DNA of 64,000 nucleotides from NCBI RefSeq assembly GCF_036898095.1, contig NC_090751.1:56338111-56402110 (forward strand). The letters are read 5' to 3'. Shown piece by piece: positions 33,017 through 44,520 of this stretch. The notes under the pieces are model-generated. The model had not been told where the DNA came from. It saw only the letters and a program-made list of their open reading frames with translations, and did no database searches. Numbering within the stretch: position 1 is the stretch's first letter; each line of letters starts with the position of its first letter. Source of the stretch: Palaemon carinicauda (taxonomy: Eukaryota; Arthropoda; Malacostraca; Decapoda; Palaemonidae). A program made the position numbers and the translations under genes.

Positions 33017-33102
33017 ATCACCGGGTAAGTATATTCAAAAATTTATTTTATTATCAAAATAACATTTTTCAATATTTAACTTAGCCGGTGATTATATAGC
33101 TG
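33017..33102. other. B4 internal complementary region
   Basis: The complement of the left end (GGGTAAGTATATTCAAAAAT...TTATCAAAATAACAT) is fused to the complement of the right end (TTTTTCAATATTTAACTTAG). It carries TTATTATCAAAATAAC like this copy's own left end, in contrast to TTATTAATAAAAATAAC in B5. Confidence 0.8.
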
Positions 33103-33528
33103 ATTCACACCCAGGGGGGTGGGTAGAGACCAGCAATATATGTTTACACTTTTATGAGCTAAGAGTTTTTATTTCATTTTAGAAGTTATCAAAATAACAA
33201 AAACAAAATAAATAGGTACCTGGTAAGGAAGTCGACTTGAACAATTTCTCTGCCTTTTAAGTACGTCTTCCTTACGGAGCCTCGCGATCCTCTTAGGATG
33301 CTGATCGACCCCTAGGATCTGAAGTATCAAGGGTTGCAACCCATACAACAGGACCTCATCAAAACCCCTAATCTAGGCGCTCTCAAGAAATGACTTTGAC
33401 CACCCGCCAAATCAACCAGGATGCGAAAGGCTTCTTAGCCTTCCGGACAACCCAAAAAACAACAATAAAAACATTTCAAGAGAAAGATTAAAAGGGTATG
33501 GAATTAGGGAATTGTAGTGGTTGAGCCC

Positions 33529-34390
33529 TCACCCACTACTGCACTCGCTGCTACGAATGGTCCCAGTGTGTAGCAGTTCTTGTAAAGAGACTGGACATCT
33601 TTCAAGTAAAATGACGCGAACACTGACTTGCTTCTCCAATAGGTTGCGTCCATTATACTTTGCAGATATATTTTGCTTAAAGGCCACGGAAGTTGTTACA
33701 GCTCTAACTTCGTGCGTCTTCACCTTAAGCAAAGTTCGGTCTTCCTCCCTCAGATGTGAATGAGCTTCTCGTATTAACAATCTGATAAAGTCTGACCAAG
33801 CATTCTTTGACAAAGGCAAGGATGGTTTCTTAACTGAACACCATAAAGCTTCAGATTGGCCTTGTAAAGGTTTAGTACGCTTTAAATAGAACTTAAGAGC
33901 TCTAACAGGGCATAAGACTCTTTCTAGTTCATTGCCTACGATCTCCGATAAGCTGGGGATATCGAAAGATTTAGGCCAAGGCCAAGAAGGCAGCTCATTT
34001 TTGGCTAGAAAACCAAGTTGTAGCGAACAAGTGGCTTTTTCTGACGAAAATCCTATGTTCTTGCTGAAGGCATGAATCTCACCGACTCTTTTAGCCGAGG
34101 CTAAGCATACCAGGAAAAGAGTCTTAAGAGTGAGATCTTTCAGGGAGGCAGATTGTAACGGCTCCAACCTGTCTGATATGAAGAATCTTAGTACCACGTC
34201 TAAATTCCATCCAGGGGTAGCCAAACGACGCTCCTTGGTGGTCTCAAAAGACTTAAGGAGGTCTTGCAGATCTTTATGTTTGGAAAGATCTAAGCCTCTA
34301 TGCCGGAAGACCGATGCCAACATGCTTCTGTAGCCCTTGATAGTGGGAGCTGAAAGGGATCGTCCTTTTCTCAGGTATAAGAGAAAAAAC
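33529..34390 (-). pseudogene. B4 tyrosine recombinase, frameshifted before the Tyr
   Basis: The catalytic domain includes the Arg motif ASAKRVGEIHAF and the box KTHEVRAVTTS. After VAFKQNIS the phase changes, so the segment that in B5 and B6 holds Trp (YWRSKSVFA) and the nucleophile (SFYLKDVQ) is read out of frame. The N-terminal domain upstream of 34323 is in another phase. Not functional as read. Confidence 0.75.
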
Positions 34391-34401
34391 AGCTATTTGA
34401 G

Positions 34402-35611
34402 CTACAGAGGTACTGGTCGAGGATACAGAAACTGACTTGCACCAGTCTCGGAAGACTTCCCACTTCGATTGGTAGACTCTAATGGAAGAAGCTCTCCTTG
34501 CTCTAGCAATCGCACTGGCTGCTTCCTTCGAAAAGCCTCTAGCTCTCGAGAGTCTTTCGATAGTCTGAAGGCAGTCAGACGAAGAGCGTGGAGGCTTTGG
34601 AGTACCTTCTTTACGTGTGGCTGACGTAGAAGGTCTACCCTTAGAGGAAGACTACTGGGAACGTCTACTAACCATCGAAGTATCTCGGTGAACCATTCTC
34701 TCGCGGGCCAGAGGGAAGCAACTAACGTCAACCTTGTCCCTTCGTGAGAGGCGAACTTCTGCAGTACCTTGTTGACAATCTTGAACGGTGGGAATGCGTA
34801 GAGATCCAGATGTGACCAATCTAGGAGGAAAGCATCTATATGTATTGCTGCTGGGTCCGGGACTGGAGAGCAATAGATTGGAAGCCTCTTGGTCAGCGAG
34901 GTTGCAAAGAGATCTATGGATGGTTTTACCCCAAGTGGCCCAAAGTCTCTTGCACACATCCTTGAGGAGGGTCCATTCGGTTGGAATTACTTGCCCTTTC
35001 CGACTGAGACAATCTGCTATGACGTTCAAGTCGCCTTGGATGAACCTCGTTACTAGGGAGATGTCTTGACCTTTTGACCAGATGAGCAGGTCCCTTGTGA
35101 TCTCGTACAACGTCAGTGAGTGGGTACCTCCTTGTTTGGAGATGTACGCCAAGGCCGTGGTGATGTCCGAGTTAACTTCCACCACTTTGCCTCGAAGGAG
35201 AGACTTGAAGCTTTTCAAGGCCAGATGTACTGCCAACAGCTCCTTGCAGTTGATATGCATGCTCCTCTGACTCGAGTTCCACAGTCCTGAGCATTCCCGA
35301 CCGTCTAGTGTCGCGCCCCAGCCCACGTCCGATGCGTCCGAGAAGAGAACGTGGTTGGGAGTCTGAACAGCCAGGGGAAGACCCTCTCTTAGGTTGATAT
35401 TGTCCTTCCACCAAGTCAGACAAGACTTTATCTTTTCGGAAACCGGGATCGAGACCGCTTCTAGCGTCTTGTCCTTTTTCCAGTGAAAAGCTAGATGGAA
35501 TTGAAGAGGACGGAGGTGTAGTCTTCCTAGTGACACAAATTGTTCCACGGATGACAGCGTCCCTACCAGACTCATCCACAGCCTGACTGAGCAGCGTTCC
35601 TTCTTCAGCAT
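34402..35611 (-). pseudogene. B4 RT thumb and RNase H
   Basis: Begins within the RT connection (WMSLVGTLSSVEQFVSLGRL). RNase H contains LFSDASDVGWGATLD, NCKELLAVHLAL, VNSDITTALAYISKQGG and NVIADCLS, so the Asp-Glu-Asp-Asp set is present. A frameshift near 34930 separates it from the tail (IDLFATSLTKRLPIYCSP, LVASLWPAREWFTEIL). The RT motifs from the fingers to YLDD are absent. Confidence 0.75.
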
Positions 35612-35637
35612 CTTCTGGATGGATAGCAGGGCTTGAT

Positions 35638-37943
35638 CTATTCTGGGGGCTGATCGTCTTGTTGTTCAGCAACGTCCTCATCAGAGGGTTCCTCATCCGA
35701 AAACTGATGAGGAAACGGCAACGGAGTGGGCAACGTCTGGCTCGCTGAGTCCGGTTGCACTGGTGGATGCGTGACGGAGCCGGACGCAATATCATGGAAC
35801 TGCTGCACAGTCTGTGAACTGTCAACAACCATGGGTGCGCGTGGAAGCACAGCGTCAACCCGAGACTGTCTAGACCGTCTGGGTTGTGCAGTCAACACCC
35901 TACCGGGTTGCTGAGGTTGACGCACTGCGTCAAAACAAGTCACCTCTGCTGGTTGTTGAACATCCTGAACGTCAACAACCACCTCCGAGCGTCGCTTAAC
36001 GTCAACGTGCGGCTGGCAACCCACACTGGGTCGCATCGGTGGAGGAACCACCTCAACTGGCAGACGCGAGTAGGTTACCTCAGCGTCAACAGGGCGCACA
36101 ACCGACCGGTTGGAAGGTTGTTGGCCAGAAGGTTCGGTAGCAACCTTCTCCGCATTAAAGTCCTCTATCAAGGACGCAAGCTTGGACAGCATGTCTTGCA
36201 GCAAAGCCCATTTAGGGTCTACGGGAGCAGGTGTGGCAACAGACGGGGTTAGCGACTGAGGCGGTACCGTTTACCATCCCTGAAAGCCTTGTTATGCGTG
36301 ACATAATTGTACAGCAAAACTTCAAAGGCTCGAAAACAGCTGTGAAGTTGACCTGTAAACAACTTGGAGCGTCTCCTGGCCAGGCGCCCGGGAGAGTCTA
36401 CGAGAATTGAGAAGTATATCTGGGCAGAGGCATGAACTCCCAAGCCGAGAACTTCTCTCGTGTCATATCAGACTCTCGCTCTATAAACCAGTTTAAAAGA
36501 AGGGAAAGCAAAGGCTGTATCCCCCAAACTCCTCCTGGTGAAAAACCAGTCGCCTAGCCAACGTAAAGCTCTCTAGGAGAGCGAGAGAGCACTAGCTTAA
36601 AAACAACGGCTTCGAAGTAGCTAGGCCTAGTGTAAGCTCTGACGTTTAGGCGAACGAGGAGCAGCAGTTACAAAAAGATCCGGACAAAGATCCTTAAAAA
36701 AAATCATCATGATTTAATTAAAGTCCATAGGAGGCTAAGCAGCTTTAGGCTCCACTCCATCTGACAGAGTCCTCAAGGGAATATCAGTAGTAGGGAGAAC
36801 AGCAACTTCCTCATCTACAGGAACCTTGTCCGATAAAAGCTGAGTCTCAAGCAAGGGAGAGACCTACCGTGGTGGCAATGCTTTACAAGCAGAGTCCATA
36901 CTCACTGGTGCATTAGTAGCGGACCAGAACGCAACGTCATGTAACTGCTTGACAGTCTGTGAACTGTCAACAACTGAACTGTCAACCACAACAGGTGCGT
37001 GAGGACGCACAGCATCCACTCGAGACTGCTTTGACTGCCTAGACTGAGCAGTCAAAACAACTCTAGAATGCGGAGGTTGACGCACAGCGTCAAAACAAGT
37101 CAACTCCGATTGTTAGTGAACGTCTTGAACGTCAACAGGAGCATCAGCCAGTGGCCTAACGTCCAAATGCGGCTGAAAAACCACACGAGACCGCATCTAG
37201 TGTGGTTCTAAACAACCTGACTGACGTGACTAAGCTACGCCAACGTCAACAGTAAGCACAAAGGAACGTTAGGTTGGCTGAAAGCCAGGATATCGATGAG
37301 ATAAACGGCTAGACTCAACGGACTAATCGGCAGAATAGTCTTCCATAAGGGAGGCAAGCATATACTGCATGTCTTGCCATACAACCCATTAAGGATCAAT
37401 GGAAATGGTTGTGGTAAGAGACGAGGGTAACGTCTGTGACCGCAACACTTTGCCTACAAAAAAACTCTCGGAGTCTGTGTTACGCTTTTGTTAGGCGGCG
37501 AGCAGTTATCCGATGACTGCATAGGGTCAGAGCTGTCCTAATGGTTGTAACCAGGACGCTGGACCTGTCCTGAAAGGACTGACTTTCGCTTAAGGGCTTC
37601 GAAACCTTGTGACAGGTTTCTTATGCGAAAAGCCTTCGGATGACGAGGAGAAACAACGTCTCTCTCGTCTTATGGTAGGGGAGATCTTGGTAAGATACAC
37701 CCGATACCATAGAGGGAAAACGTCTGTTCGTTGGTCAAGGCCTCTCGAACCCATAAGTCGTTTGACATTACTTCTCCCCTGGGCTTGGGAGCATGTAAGA
37801 GGTCCCGGACTAGGTGAACGACAGGCACGAACAGACGAACCCTCGGACGCAACACTGTAACACTTTGCGCATATCACTTTGATTTTCTGTTTTGCACTTA
37901 TTTCACTGAAATCGAAACTTTTACTGATTTCTACCTGAAACAC
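35638..37943 (-). pseudogene. B4 gag remnant
   Basis: A 188-residue open piece (35638-36204) reads MLQDMLSKLASLIEDF, then Val/Gln/Pro-rich sequence and an acidic end. It matches the segment around MQSRLSSFMQSY of B6 gag in position. At about 36249-36443 there is a stretch related to the B6 gag core (GVHASAQIYFSILVDSPGR; B6 GIPASAQGDFSSLVDAPRR), out of the normal order, which suggests rearrangement. 36864-37943 repeats the Gln/Val-rich segment in decayed form and ends near the RACRSPSPGPL words also seen in B5 and B6. Confidence 0.6.
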
Positions 37944-39084
37944 GCAATTCTACCCTTCATTAAAAGGTAGTAATTGCGAAATCAGTCGTATAATGCAAGC
38001 TCATTAATACCAGCAAAAAACAGAAAACATATTTTAAGATAAAAAAATCAGTGGCTGGGAAAGAGACTAAACACTAGTTCATATAACTACGTTTTCAATC
38101 TCTCACCGCACATAGCCTGGGAACGAGAATAAAAAACTAAAACGTTTTATCCTTCCTCCCCATACAGCGACTAGGGACGAGAGTAACTCGAGAACAACGT
38201 TACCCGCTTGAACGGAACGTTTTCTCTCCTCTCTCTCCCTCCGTCTCTATCTCTCTCTCTCTTTCTCTCTTGATTTCGCACCTAAGAGAAGAGCCCAAAT
38301 ATATTTCGTCAAAAAAAAACATGTTATTTGACTAAAGGAAAAAACTGAAAGGTTTTTCAATTAAAAAGTTCCTTTAAAATAGAATTTAAAACATTTAAGC
38401 TAAGAAAGAATGAACAAAACGTCAGAATCGATTTACTCTTACTGCAAAGTGAAACCGTGATACACTCTCTCTCTATCGTAACGATAGAGCGCATGTTGAA
38501 CGTCCTGAACGTCAACAACTGCGTAGCATAAATAAACTAAACGTTAGTTCATCTTTGAAAACAGTACGAAGACTATCAAAGAAATTCTTTCATAAAATAT
38601 TACATTTAAAAAGTTTTAAATCCTTAGCTCTTTAAAAACTAATTACGATATAAAGGGCTCAACGTTGATTAACTTCGGTTTCCAAGTTAGGACCGCCTAC
38701 TCTCAGGAAAGGTCTATATAAACAAAACATTAAAATTATTTTTATATGTTTATAATAAATGGAAAGTTAATCGAAGAGGCCTAATAAAGGCGGAGAGATA
38801 TAAAATATATAGAGGAAAATCTATAACGTGATATAATTACTAAAAGCCTAAACACAATTCCGTCTAAGGGAAGGGTCGGCCATTTAAAAGTGAAAGAAAG
38901 TCCATACTCTCTTTGTCACCATAATTAAATCTATCCAAAACGAGTTCAAGATTTAAGATGAAGATAAAACACCTGCATAGCGAAAGCTCAAAACTAGAAT
39001 ACAGTAAAGTACTTCACCAATTAGTTGTGAAAAAACTCCAATTTAGCAACAGCGAGTAAGTACGTCTTGTCGATAGCTCGACAG
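37944..39084. other. B4 AT-rich leader, no gene
   Basis: Non-coding sequence between gag and the 5' terminal repeat, with a TC-rich microsatellite at about 38221-38274. It is closely matched in order by 44990-46080 in B5 (AGTGGCTGGGAAAGAGACTA, TCGATTTACTCTTACTGCAA and CTATCGTAACGATAGAG occur in both), so it is a conserved untranslated leader of this subfamily. Confidence 0.6.
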
Positions 39085-39258
39085 AGAGAAAATTGAGTCT
39101 TTGTTTACATTGAGTACTGGGTATCTGGACGACAGATGGCGCTGTTGGGCACACCCGCAACCTGTGTAGCGATCGCTGGCGAGTTTTTACCGTAGAGTTG
39201 TCTGTCGGGCAACAGAGTTGCAGCTATATAATCACCGGCTAAGTTAAATATTGAAAAA
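39085..39258 (-). repeat. B4 5' inverted terminal repeat
   Basis: Inverse complement of about 32790-32970: TTGAGTCTTTGTTTACATTG through GATCGCTGGCGAGTTTTTACC to GCAGCTATATAATCACCGG. The unique outer end CTAAGTTAAATATTGAAAAA is complementary to the right half of the B4 ICR. Confidence 0.85.
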
Positions 39259-39531
39259 TATATACATAATCAAAAAAGCATGTTTATATATCTATTACAA
39301 GTATAAGAAAAAGTAAGTAAAAAGACAAAAAGCATTAATAGCTGTCAAAAAGCGAGGGTGAGAGCAGACACGTCCGCTCACCGCCCGAGCCAAAGTAAAA
39401 GTGAGCTCATCACACAGGTGTGTGAGGGGAGGTAGCAAGCTACCCCTCCCTACCCCCCGCTAACTAGCGATGGGGGTAGTAAACCCTCGTTAAAATTCTA
39501 ATGGCTCGTCATTTCGGCTACGCGAAAGTAA
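39259..39531 (-). mobile_element. A4 fragment 2: leader end and terminal repeat
   Basis: Matches A1 from the TATATAC leader through GCTGTCAAAAAGCGAGGG and the family-A terminal repeat (GTGTGAGGGGAGGTAGCAAGC, CCGCTAACTAGCG, TAAAATTCTAATGGCTCGTC) up to GCGAAAGTAAT, where B5 starts. The repeat resumes after B5 at 46250. Confidence 0.75.
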
Positions 39532-39779
39532 TATGTTATTTTTATTAATAAAATAAATTTTTCAATATACTTACCCGATAATCATGTAGCTGTCAACTCC
39601 GTTGCCCGACAGAATTCTATGGAGGGATACGCCAGCTATCACAATACTAGAAGGGGGTGTATTTACCAGCGCCACCTGTGGCCAGGTACTCAAGTACTTC
39701 TTGTTGACACCTCCTCAATTATTCCTCGGTCCACTGGTTCTCTATGGGGAGGAAGGGAGGGTCGATTAAATCATGATTA

Positions 39780-39870
39780 TCGGGTAAGTATATTCAAAAA
39801 TTTATTTTATTAATAAAAATAACATTTTTCAATATTAAACTTACCCGATAATCATGTAGCTGATTCACAC
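39780..39870. other. B5 internal complementary region
   Basis: The complement of the left end (GGGTAAGTATATTCAAAAAT and TTATTAATAAAAATAACAT) is fused to the complement of the right end (TTTTTCAATATTAAACTTACCCG). One base differs from the present left end (TTCAAAAAT here; the left end's TTTTTCAATA would predict TTGAAAAAT), so some independent drift has occurred. Confidence 0.75.
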
Positions 39871-40248
39871 CCAGGGGGGTGGGTGAAAAACCAGTGTACA
39901 AGACTAAAGGATAGCTAAGTATCCCGTATTTCATATAATCAGTTATCCACAATAACAATGAAATAATAAGTACCTGGTAAGGAAGTCGACTTGAACCGTT
40001 ACTCTGCCTTTAATAAGATCGTCTTCCTTACTGAGCGCAGCGTTCCTCTTGGGAGGCTGAATCAACTCAAAGGTGCTAAAGTATACAGGGCTGCAACCCA
40101 TACTAAAGGACCTCATCACAACCTTTAACCTTGGCGCTTCTCAAGAAAGAATTGACCACCCGCCAAATCAACAAGGATGTGGAAGGCTTCTTGGCCGACC
40201 GTACAACCCATAAAAAGTATTCAAGAGAAAGGTTAAAAAGTTATGGGA

Positions 40249-41230
40249 TTATGGGAATGTAGTGGCTGAGCCCTCGCCTACTACTGCATTCGTTGCTACG
40301 AATGGACCCAGGGTGTAGCAGTACTCGTAAAGAGACTGGACATCTTTGAGATAGAATGATGCGAACACTGACTTGCTTCTCCAATAGGTTGCATCCATAA
40401 CACTCTGCAGAGAACGGTTCTGTTTGAAGGCCACTGAAGTAGCCACAGTTCTCACTTCATGTGTCCTTACCTTCAGCAAAGCAAGGTCTTCTTCCTTCAG
40501 ATGAGAATTTGCTTCTCTAATCAGAAGCCTGATGTAGTAAGAAACTGAGTTCTTAGACATTGGTAGAGAAGGCTTCTTGATAGCACACCATAAGGCTTCT
40601 GATTGTCCTCGTAATGGTTTTGACCTTCTTAGATAGTACTTAAGAGCTCTAACTGGGCAAAGTACTCTCTCCAGTTCGTTCCCCACCATGTTGGACAGGC
40701 TTGGGATCTCGAACGACTTAGGCCAAGGACGGGAAGGAAGCTCGTTTTTAGCCAAAAAACCGAGCTGCAAGGAACATGTAGCCGTTTCAGATGTGAAACC
40801 TATGTTCCTGCTGAAGGCGTGGATCTCACTTACTCTTTTACCTGTTGCTAAGCACACGAGGAAAAGAGTTTTTAATGTGAGGTCCTTAAAAGAGGCTGAT
40901 TGGAGCGGTTCAAATCCTGATGACATTAGGAACCTTAGGACCACGTCTAGATTCCAGCCTGGAGTGGACAACCGACGTTCCTTTGAGGTCTCAAAAGACC
41001 TAAGGAGGTCCTGTAGATCTTTGTTGGAGGAAAGATCCAAGCCTCTGTGGCGGAAAACCGCTGCCAACATACTTCTGTAACCCTTGATCGTAGGAGCTGA
41101 TAGGGATCTTACGTTCCTTAGATGTAACAGGAAGTCAGCAATCTGGGTTACAGTGGTACTGGTTGAGGAAACTGCATTGGCCTTGCACCAGCTTCGGAAG
41201 ACTTCCCATTAAGACTGATAGACTCTGAGA
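40249..41230 (-). pseudogene. B5 tyrosine recombinase, one nonsense codon
   Basis: The 273-residue open catalytic part (40249-41070) has GKRVSEIHAFSRNIGF, the box RTHEVRTVATSVAF, Trp in TYWRSKSVFAS and the nucleophile in SFYLKDVQS. The same phase continues upstream through ADFLLHLRNVRSL to a TAA at about 41211-41213 (Lys in B6, QSKWKVF). Otherwise complete, so a single substitution separates it from an intact frame. Confidence 0.75.
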
Positions 41231-42632
41231 GTGGATGTCGTCCTTGCTCTGGCAATCGCTCTGGCTGCCTCCTTCGAAAAGCCTCTAGCTCTTGAGAGTC
41301 TTTCGATAGTCTGAAGGCAGTCAGACGAAGAGCGTGGAGGTTTGGGTGTACCTTCTTTACGTGAGGTTGACGCAGAAGGTCCACTCTAGGAGGAAGAGTC
41401 CTGGGAACGTCGACCAGCCATTGCAGTACCTCGGTGAACCATTCTCTCGCGGGCCAGAGGGGAGCAACCAACGTCAGCCGTGTCCCTTTGTGAGAGGCGA
41501 ACTTCTGAAGTACCCTGTTGACAATCTTGAACGGCGGGAATGCATACAGGTTGAGATGGGACCAATCCAGCAGAAAGGCATCCACGCGAACTGCTGCTGG
41601 GTCTGGAATCGGAGAACAATACAAGAGGAGCCTCTTGGTCATCGAGGTAGCGAATAGATCTATGGTAGGCTGACCCCACAGGGCCCAAAGTCTGCTGCAA
41701 ACATTCTTGTGAAGGGTCCACTCTGTGGGGAAGACCTGACCCTTCCGGCTGAGGCGATCTGCCACGACATTCATATCGCCCTGAATGAGCCTCGTTACCA
41801 GCGTGAGCTTTCGATCTTTTGACCAAATGAGGAGGTCCCTTGCGATCTCGAACAACTTCCTCGAATGAGTCCCTCCCTGCTTGGAGATGTAAGCCAAGGC
41901 TGTGGTGTAGTCGGAGTTCACCTCCACCACCTTGTTAAGCTGGAGGGACTTGAAGTTTATCAAGGCCAGATGAACTGCCAACAACTCCTTGCAATAGATG
42001 TGAAGTGTCCTTTGCTCCTGATTCCATGTTCCCGAGCATTCCTGTCCGTCCAGTGTCGCACCCCAGCCCGTGTCCGATGCGTCCGAGAAGAGACGGTGGT
42101 CGGGGGTCTGAACAGCCAATGGTAGACCTTCCTTGAGAAGAATGCTGTTCTTCCACCACGTTAGAGTAGACCTCATCTCTTCGGAAACAGGAACTGAGCC
42201 CGTCTCTAGCGTCATGTCCTTTATCCAGTGAGCAGCTAGATGATACTGAAGGGGGCGGAGGTGGAGTCTCCCTAACTCGATGAACAGGGCCAGCGATGAA
42301 AGTGTCCCTGTTAGACTCATCCACTGCCTGACTAAGCATCGGTTCCTTCTCAGCATGCTCTGGATGCATTCTAGGGCTTGGAAGATCCTTGGGGCCGACG
42401 GACAAGTCCGAAAAGCTCGACTCTGAAGATCCATACCCAAGGAGACAATGGTCTGGGATGGAACGAGCTGAGACTCCTCAAAATTGACCAGGAGGCCCAG
42501 TTCCTTGGTCAGATCCATAGTCCATTTGAAAATCTCCAGACAGCGACGACTTGTGGGAGCTCTTAAAAGCCAGTCGTCTGACGGAGCCGGACACAAGATC
42601 ATGATACTGCTGCACAGTCTGTAAACTGTCAA
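41148..42632 (-). CDS. B5 RT C-terminal part and RNase H, 5'-deleted
   Basis: A 494-residue open frame. The first 17 residues come from an out-of-frame piece of gag; it then enters RT exactly at the catalytic loop (DDWLLRAPTSRRCLEIF), so fingers and most of the palm are gone. The RT thumb (WMSLTGTLSSLALFIELGRL), RNase H (LFSDASDTGWGATLDG, YCKELLAVHLAL, VNSDYTTALAYISKQGG, NVVADRLS) and the DIRS tail (LVAPLWPAREWFTEVLQWL) are complete and uninterrupted. RNase H could in principle be made; RT could not. It overlaps YR at its 3' end. Confidence 0.75.
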   Translation of the reverse strand: MTVYRLCSSIMILCPAPSDDWLLRAPTSRRCLEIFKWTMDLTKELGLLVNFEESQLVPSQTIVSLGMDLQSRAFRTCPSAPRIFQALECIQSMLRRNRCLVRQWMSLTGTLSSLALFIELGRLHLRPLQYHLAAHWIKDMTLETGSVPVSEEMRSTLTWWKNSILLKEGLPLAVQTPDHRLFSDASDTGWGATLDGQECSGTWNQEQRTLHIYCKELLAVHLALINFKSLQLNKVVEVNSDYTTALAYISKQGGTHSRKLFEIARDLLIWSKDRKLTLVTRLIQGDMNVVADRLSRKGQVFPTEWTLHKNVCSRLWALWGQPTIDLFATSMTKRLLLYCSPIPDPAAVRVDAFLLDWSHLNLYAFPPFKIVNRVLQKFASHKGTRLTLVAPLWPAREWFTEVLQWLVDVPRTLPPRVDLLRQPHVKKVHPNLHALRLTAFRLSKDSQELEAFRRRQPERLPEQGRHPLSESISLNGKSSEAGARPMQFPQPVPL

Positions 42633-43179
42633 TCATGGGCAAGCGAGGAAGTACAGTGACAACCCGAATCTGTCTAGACTGTCTGGGTCGTACAGACAAC
42701 TCCTTAACGGGTTGCTTAGGTTGCCGCACTGCGTCACAACAAGTCCCTTCTGTTGGTTGTTGAACGTCTTCCCCGTGACACATTGACTCCGTAAACAAAA
42801 AATCCTCTAACAAGGACTAAGCTTGGACTGCATGTCATGCAACACAGCTCAAGGTCTATGGGAGCAGGTGTGGTAACAGACGGGATTAGCGGCTGAAGTG
42901 GAACCATTACCTTCCCTGTAAGCATGTTATGCTTAAATAAAAGTCCATAAGAGGTTATGCAGCTAAAGGCTCCCTCCAAATGACAGAGTCCTCAAGGGAA
43001 TATCAGAAGGAGGGAGAAAAGAACTTTCTCATCTACAGGGACCTTATCCTAGAAAAGCTAAGTTCTCTGAGTGAGGGTTCACTGGTGCAAAAGCAGCAGA
43101 CTAGAAGGCAACGTTATGAAACTGCTTGACAGTCTAGTGAGTTGGCAACAACCCAAGATGTGTTGAGAAGCATGCGGTA

Positions 43180-43385
43180 AGGTATGCAGAGCATGATGTA
43201 TGCAGAGTATGCTGTATGCAGAGCATGCTGTATGTAGAGCATGTTGTATGCAGAGCATGCTGAATGCAGAGCATGCTGTATGCAGAGCATGTTGTATGCA
43301 GAGCATGCTGAATGCAGAGCATGCTGAATGCTGAGCATGTAGTAAGCAGAGCCTGCTGTAAGCAGAGCCTGCTGTAAGGAAAGCA
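43180..43385. repeat. 16-bp tandem repeat rich in GCATGC
   Basis: About 13 copies of TGCAGAGCATGCTGTA with one- to three-base changes. Because 16 is not a multiple of three, the minus strand encodes an overlapping Cys/His/Ala-rich pattern (CIQHALHTACSA) in every phase. This is repeat expansion and not a protein domain. Confidence 0.9.
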
Positions 43386-44068
43386 GAGCGTGTGCATGGC
43401 GTTTAACATTTCTCAGAAATTCCATGACCAGTGCTAGAGTGCTTTATGCATGCTTGCATGGGGTTTAAACCATGGTATGAAAATGGAGGTAAGGTATGCT
43501 GAACAGCAGAGTCAGAACGAGCTGGAACAACAATAGTTGTGGTTTCCTCTTCAAGACTCCGATGAGGGAACACCTGAGGCTCAGTCTGCAAAGGCTGAAT
43601 AAAAGACAAGCAGAAGGAAGGCGCATGGGTGGAGGAGGCTGACTCCTAGCATGAGTGGTTGAACCCAAGGGTTGCGCTTGCTGAGCGGTTGGCGGAAGCG
43701 GAGTAGCAAGTTCCAGTTCCTGTGGTGTGAGCGGAGCGCGATGAGGAAGAGGCTGCGCAGAACAAGGTAAATGTCTCGCAAGCTGAGGCTCCTGAGGCGC
43801 AAGGCTAAGGTGTTGTGGTGCTTGCCTTGTGGAGGGTTGAGCTCGCTGCAGCAAGAGCTGAGGAGACTGACTCATGGACGGGAGAGGTTGTTGTACCTCA
43901 ACCGAGTGTTGCATCACTGGTGGAGCAGCAAGTGGAGGCGGAGGAAGAGAGGTATAATCCTCCTGATCCCAATGTAAAGGTTGCCTTAAGGAAGGCGGAG
44001 GCTGAACACCACAGGGAACAGCAAACTCAGCACGTGGCTCAACATCTTACGCCTGGCAGGTGGAACTG

Positions 44069-44520
44069 CTGGCAGGTGGTACTGCGATCAGGCGGAGCGA
44101 GTGTAGGTGGAGGGAGTGTAGGCGGAGGCGGAGGAGCAACACTCTCAGCCCGACACTCACGCATCAAGTCCGAAAGCTGTGCTTGCATGGACTGTAGTAG
44201 AGTCCACAACATCGTACGCCTGGCAGATGGTACTGTGATCAGGCGGAGCGAGTGTAGGTGGAGGGAGTGTAGGCGGAGGCGGAGGAGCAACACTCTCAGC
44301 CCGACACTCACGCATCAAGTCCGAAAGCTGTGCTTGCATGGACTGTAGTAGAGTTCACAACATCGTACGCCTGGCAGGTGGCACTGTGATCAGGCGGAGC
44401 GATCATAGGCGGGGGGGGGAGTGTAGGCGGAGGCGGAGGCGCAACACTCTCAGCCCGACACTCACTCATCAAGACCGAAAGTTGTGACTGTATGGACTGC
44501 AGTAGAGTTAACTTGGGGTC
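44069..44520. repeat. 151-bp tandem repeat, three copies
   Basis: Units start at about 44069, 44220 and 44371, each with CTGGCAG, GATCAGGCGGAGCGA, GAGTGTAGGCGGAGGCGGAG and CATCAAGTCCGAAAGCTGTG. The third is slightly diverged (a G run near 44411). Each unit includes an inner GGAGGC repeat, read as a Pro run (PPPPPTLPPP) on the minus strand, and the gag word MQAQLSDLM. The period is not a multiple of three. Confidence 0.85.

Larger units (their letters stand above)
32768..39258 (-). mobile_element. DIRS-like retrotransposon B4 (family B), RT-deleted
   Basis: A 6.5-kb element with inverted repeats (about 32800-33000 and 39085-39240, including CTGTCGTCCAGATACCCAGT and its complement) and an ICR at 33017-33102. 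Coding order on the minus strand is gag remnant, RNase H, YR. The RT fingers and palm are missing: gag runs into the RT thumb/RNase H at about 35.63 kb. Gag is decayed. It could only have moved, if at all, with proteins from a relative such as B6. Confidence 0.85.

Noticed and set aside
43079..43425. Cys/His-rich frames as zinc-finger protein
   Set aside because: They are produced by a 16-bp repeat in every phase and lack regular finger spacing.
43465..43917. Gln/Pro/Leu-rich 150-residue frame as a host gene
   Set aside because: It lies inside B5 between gag remnants and is low complexity; no independent evidence.
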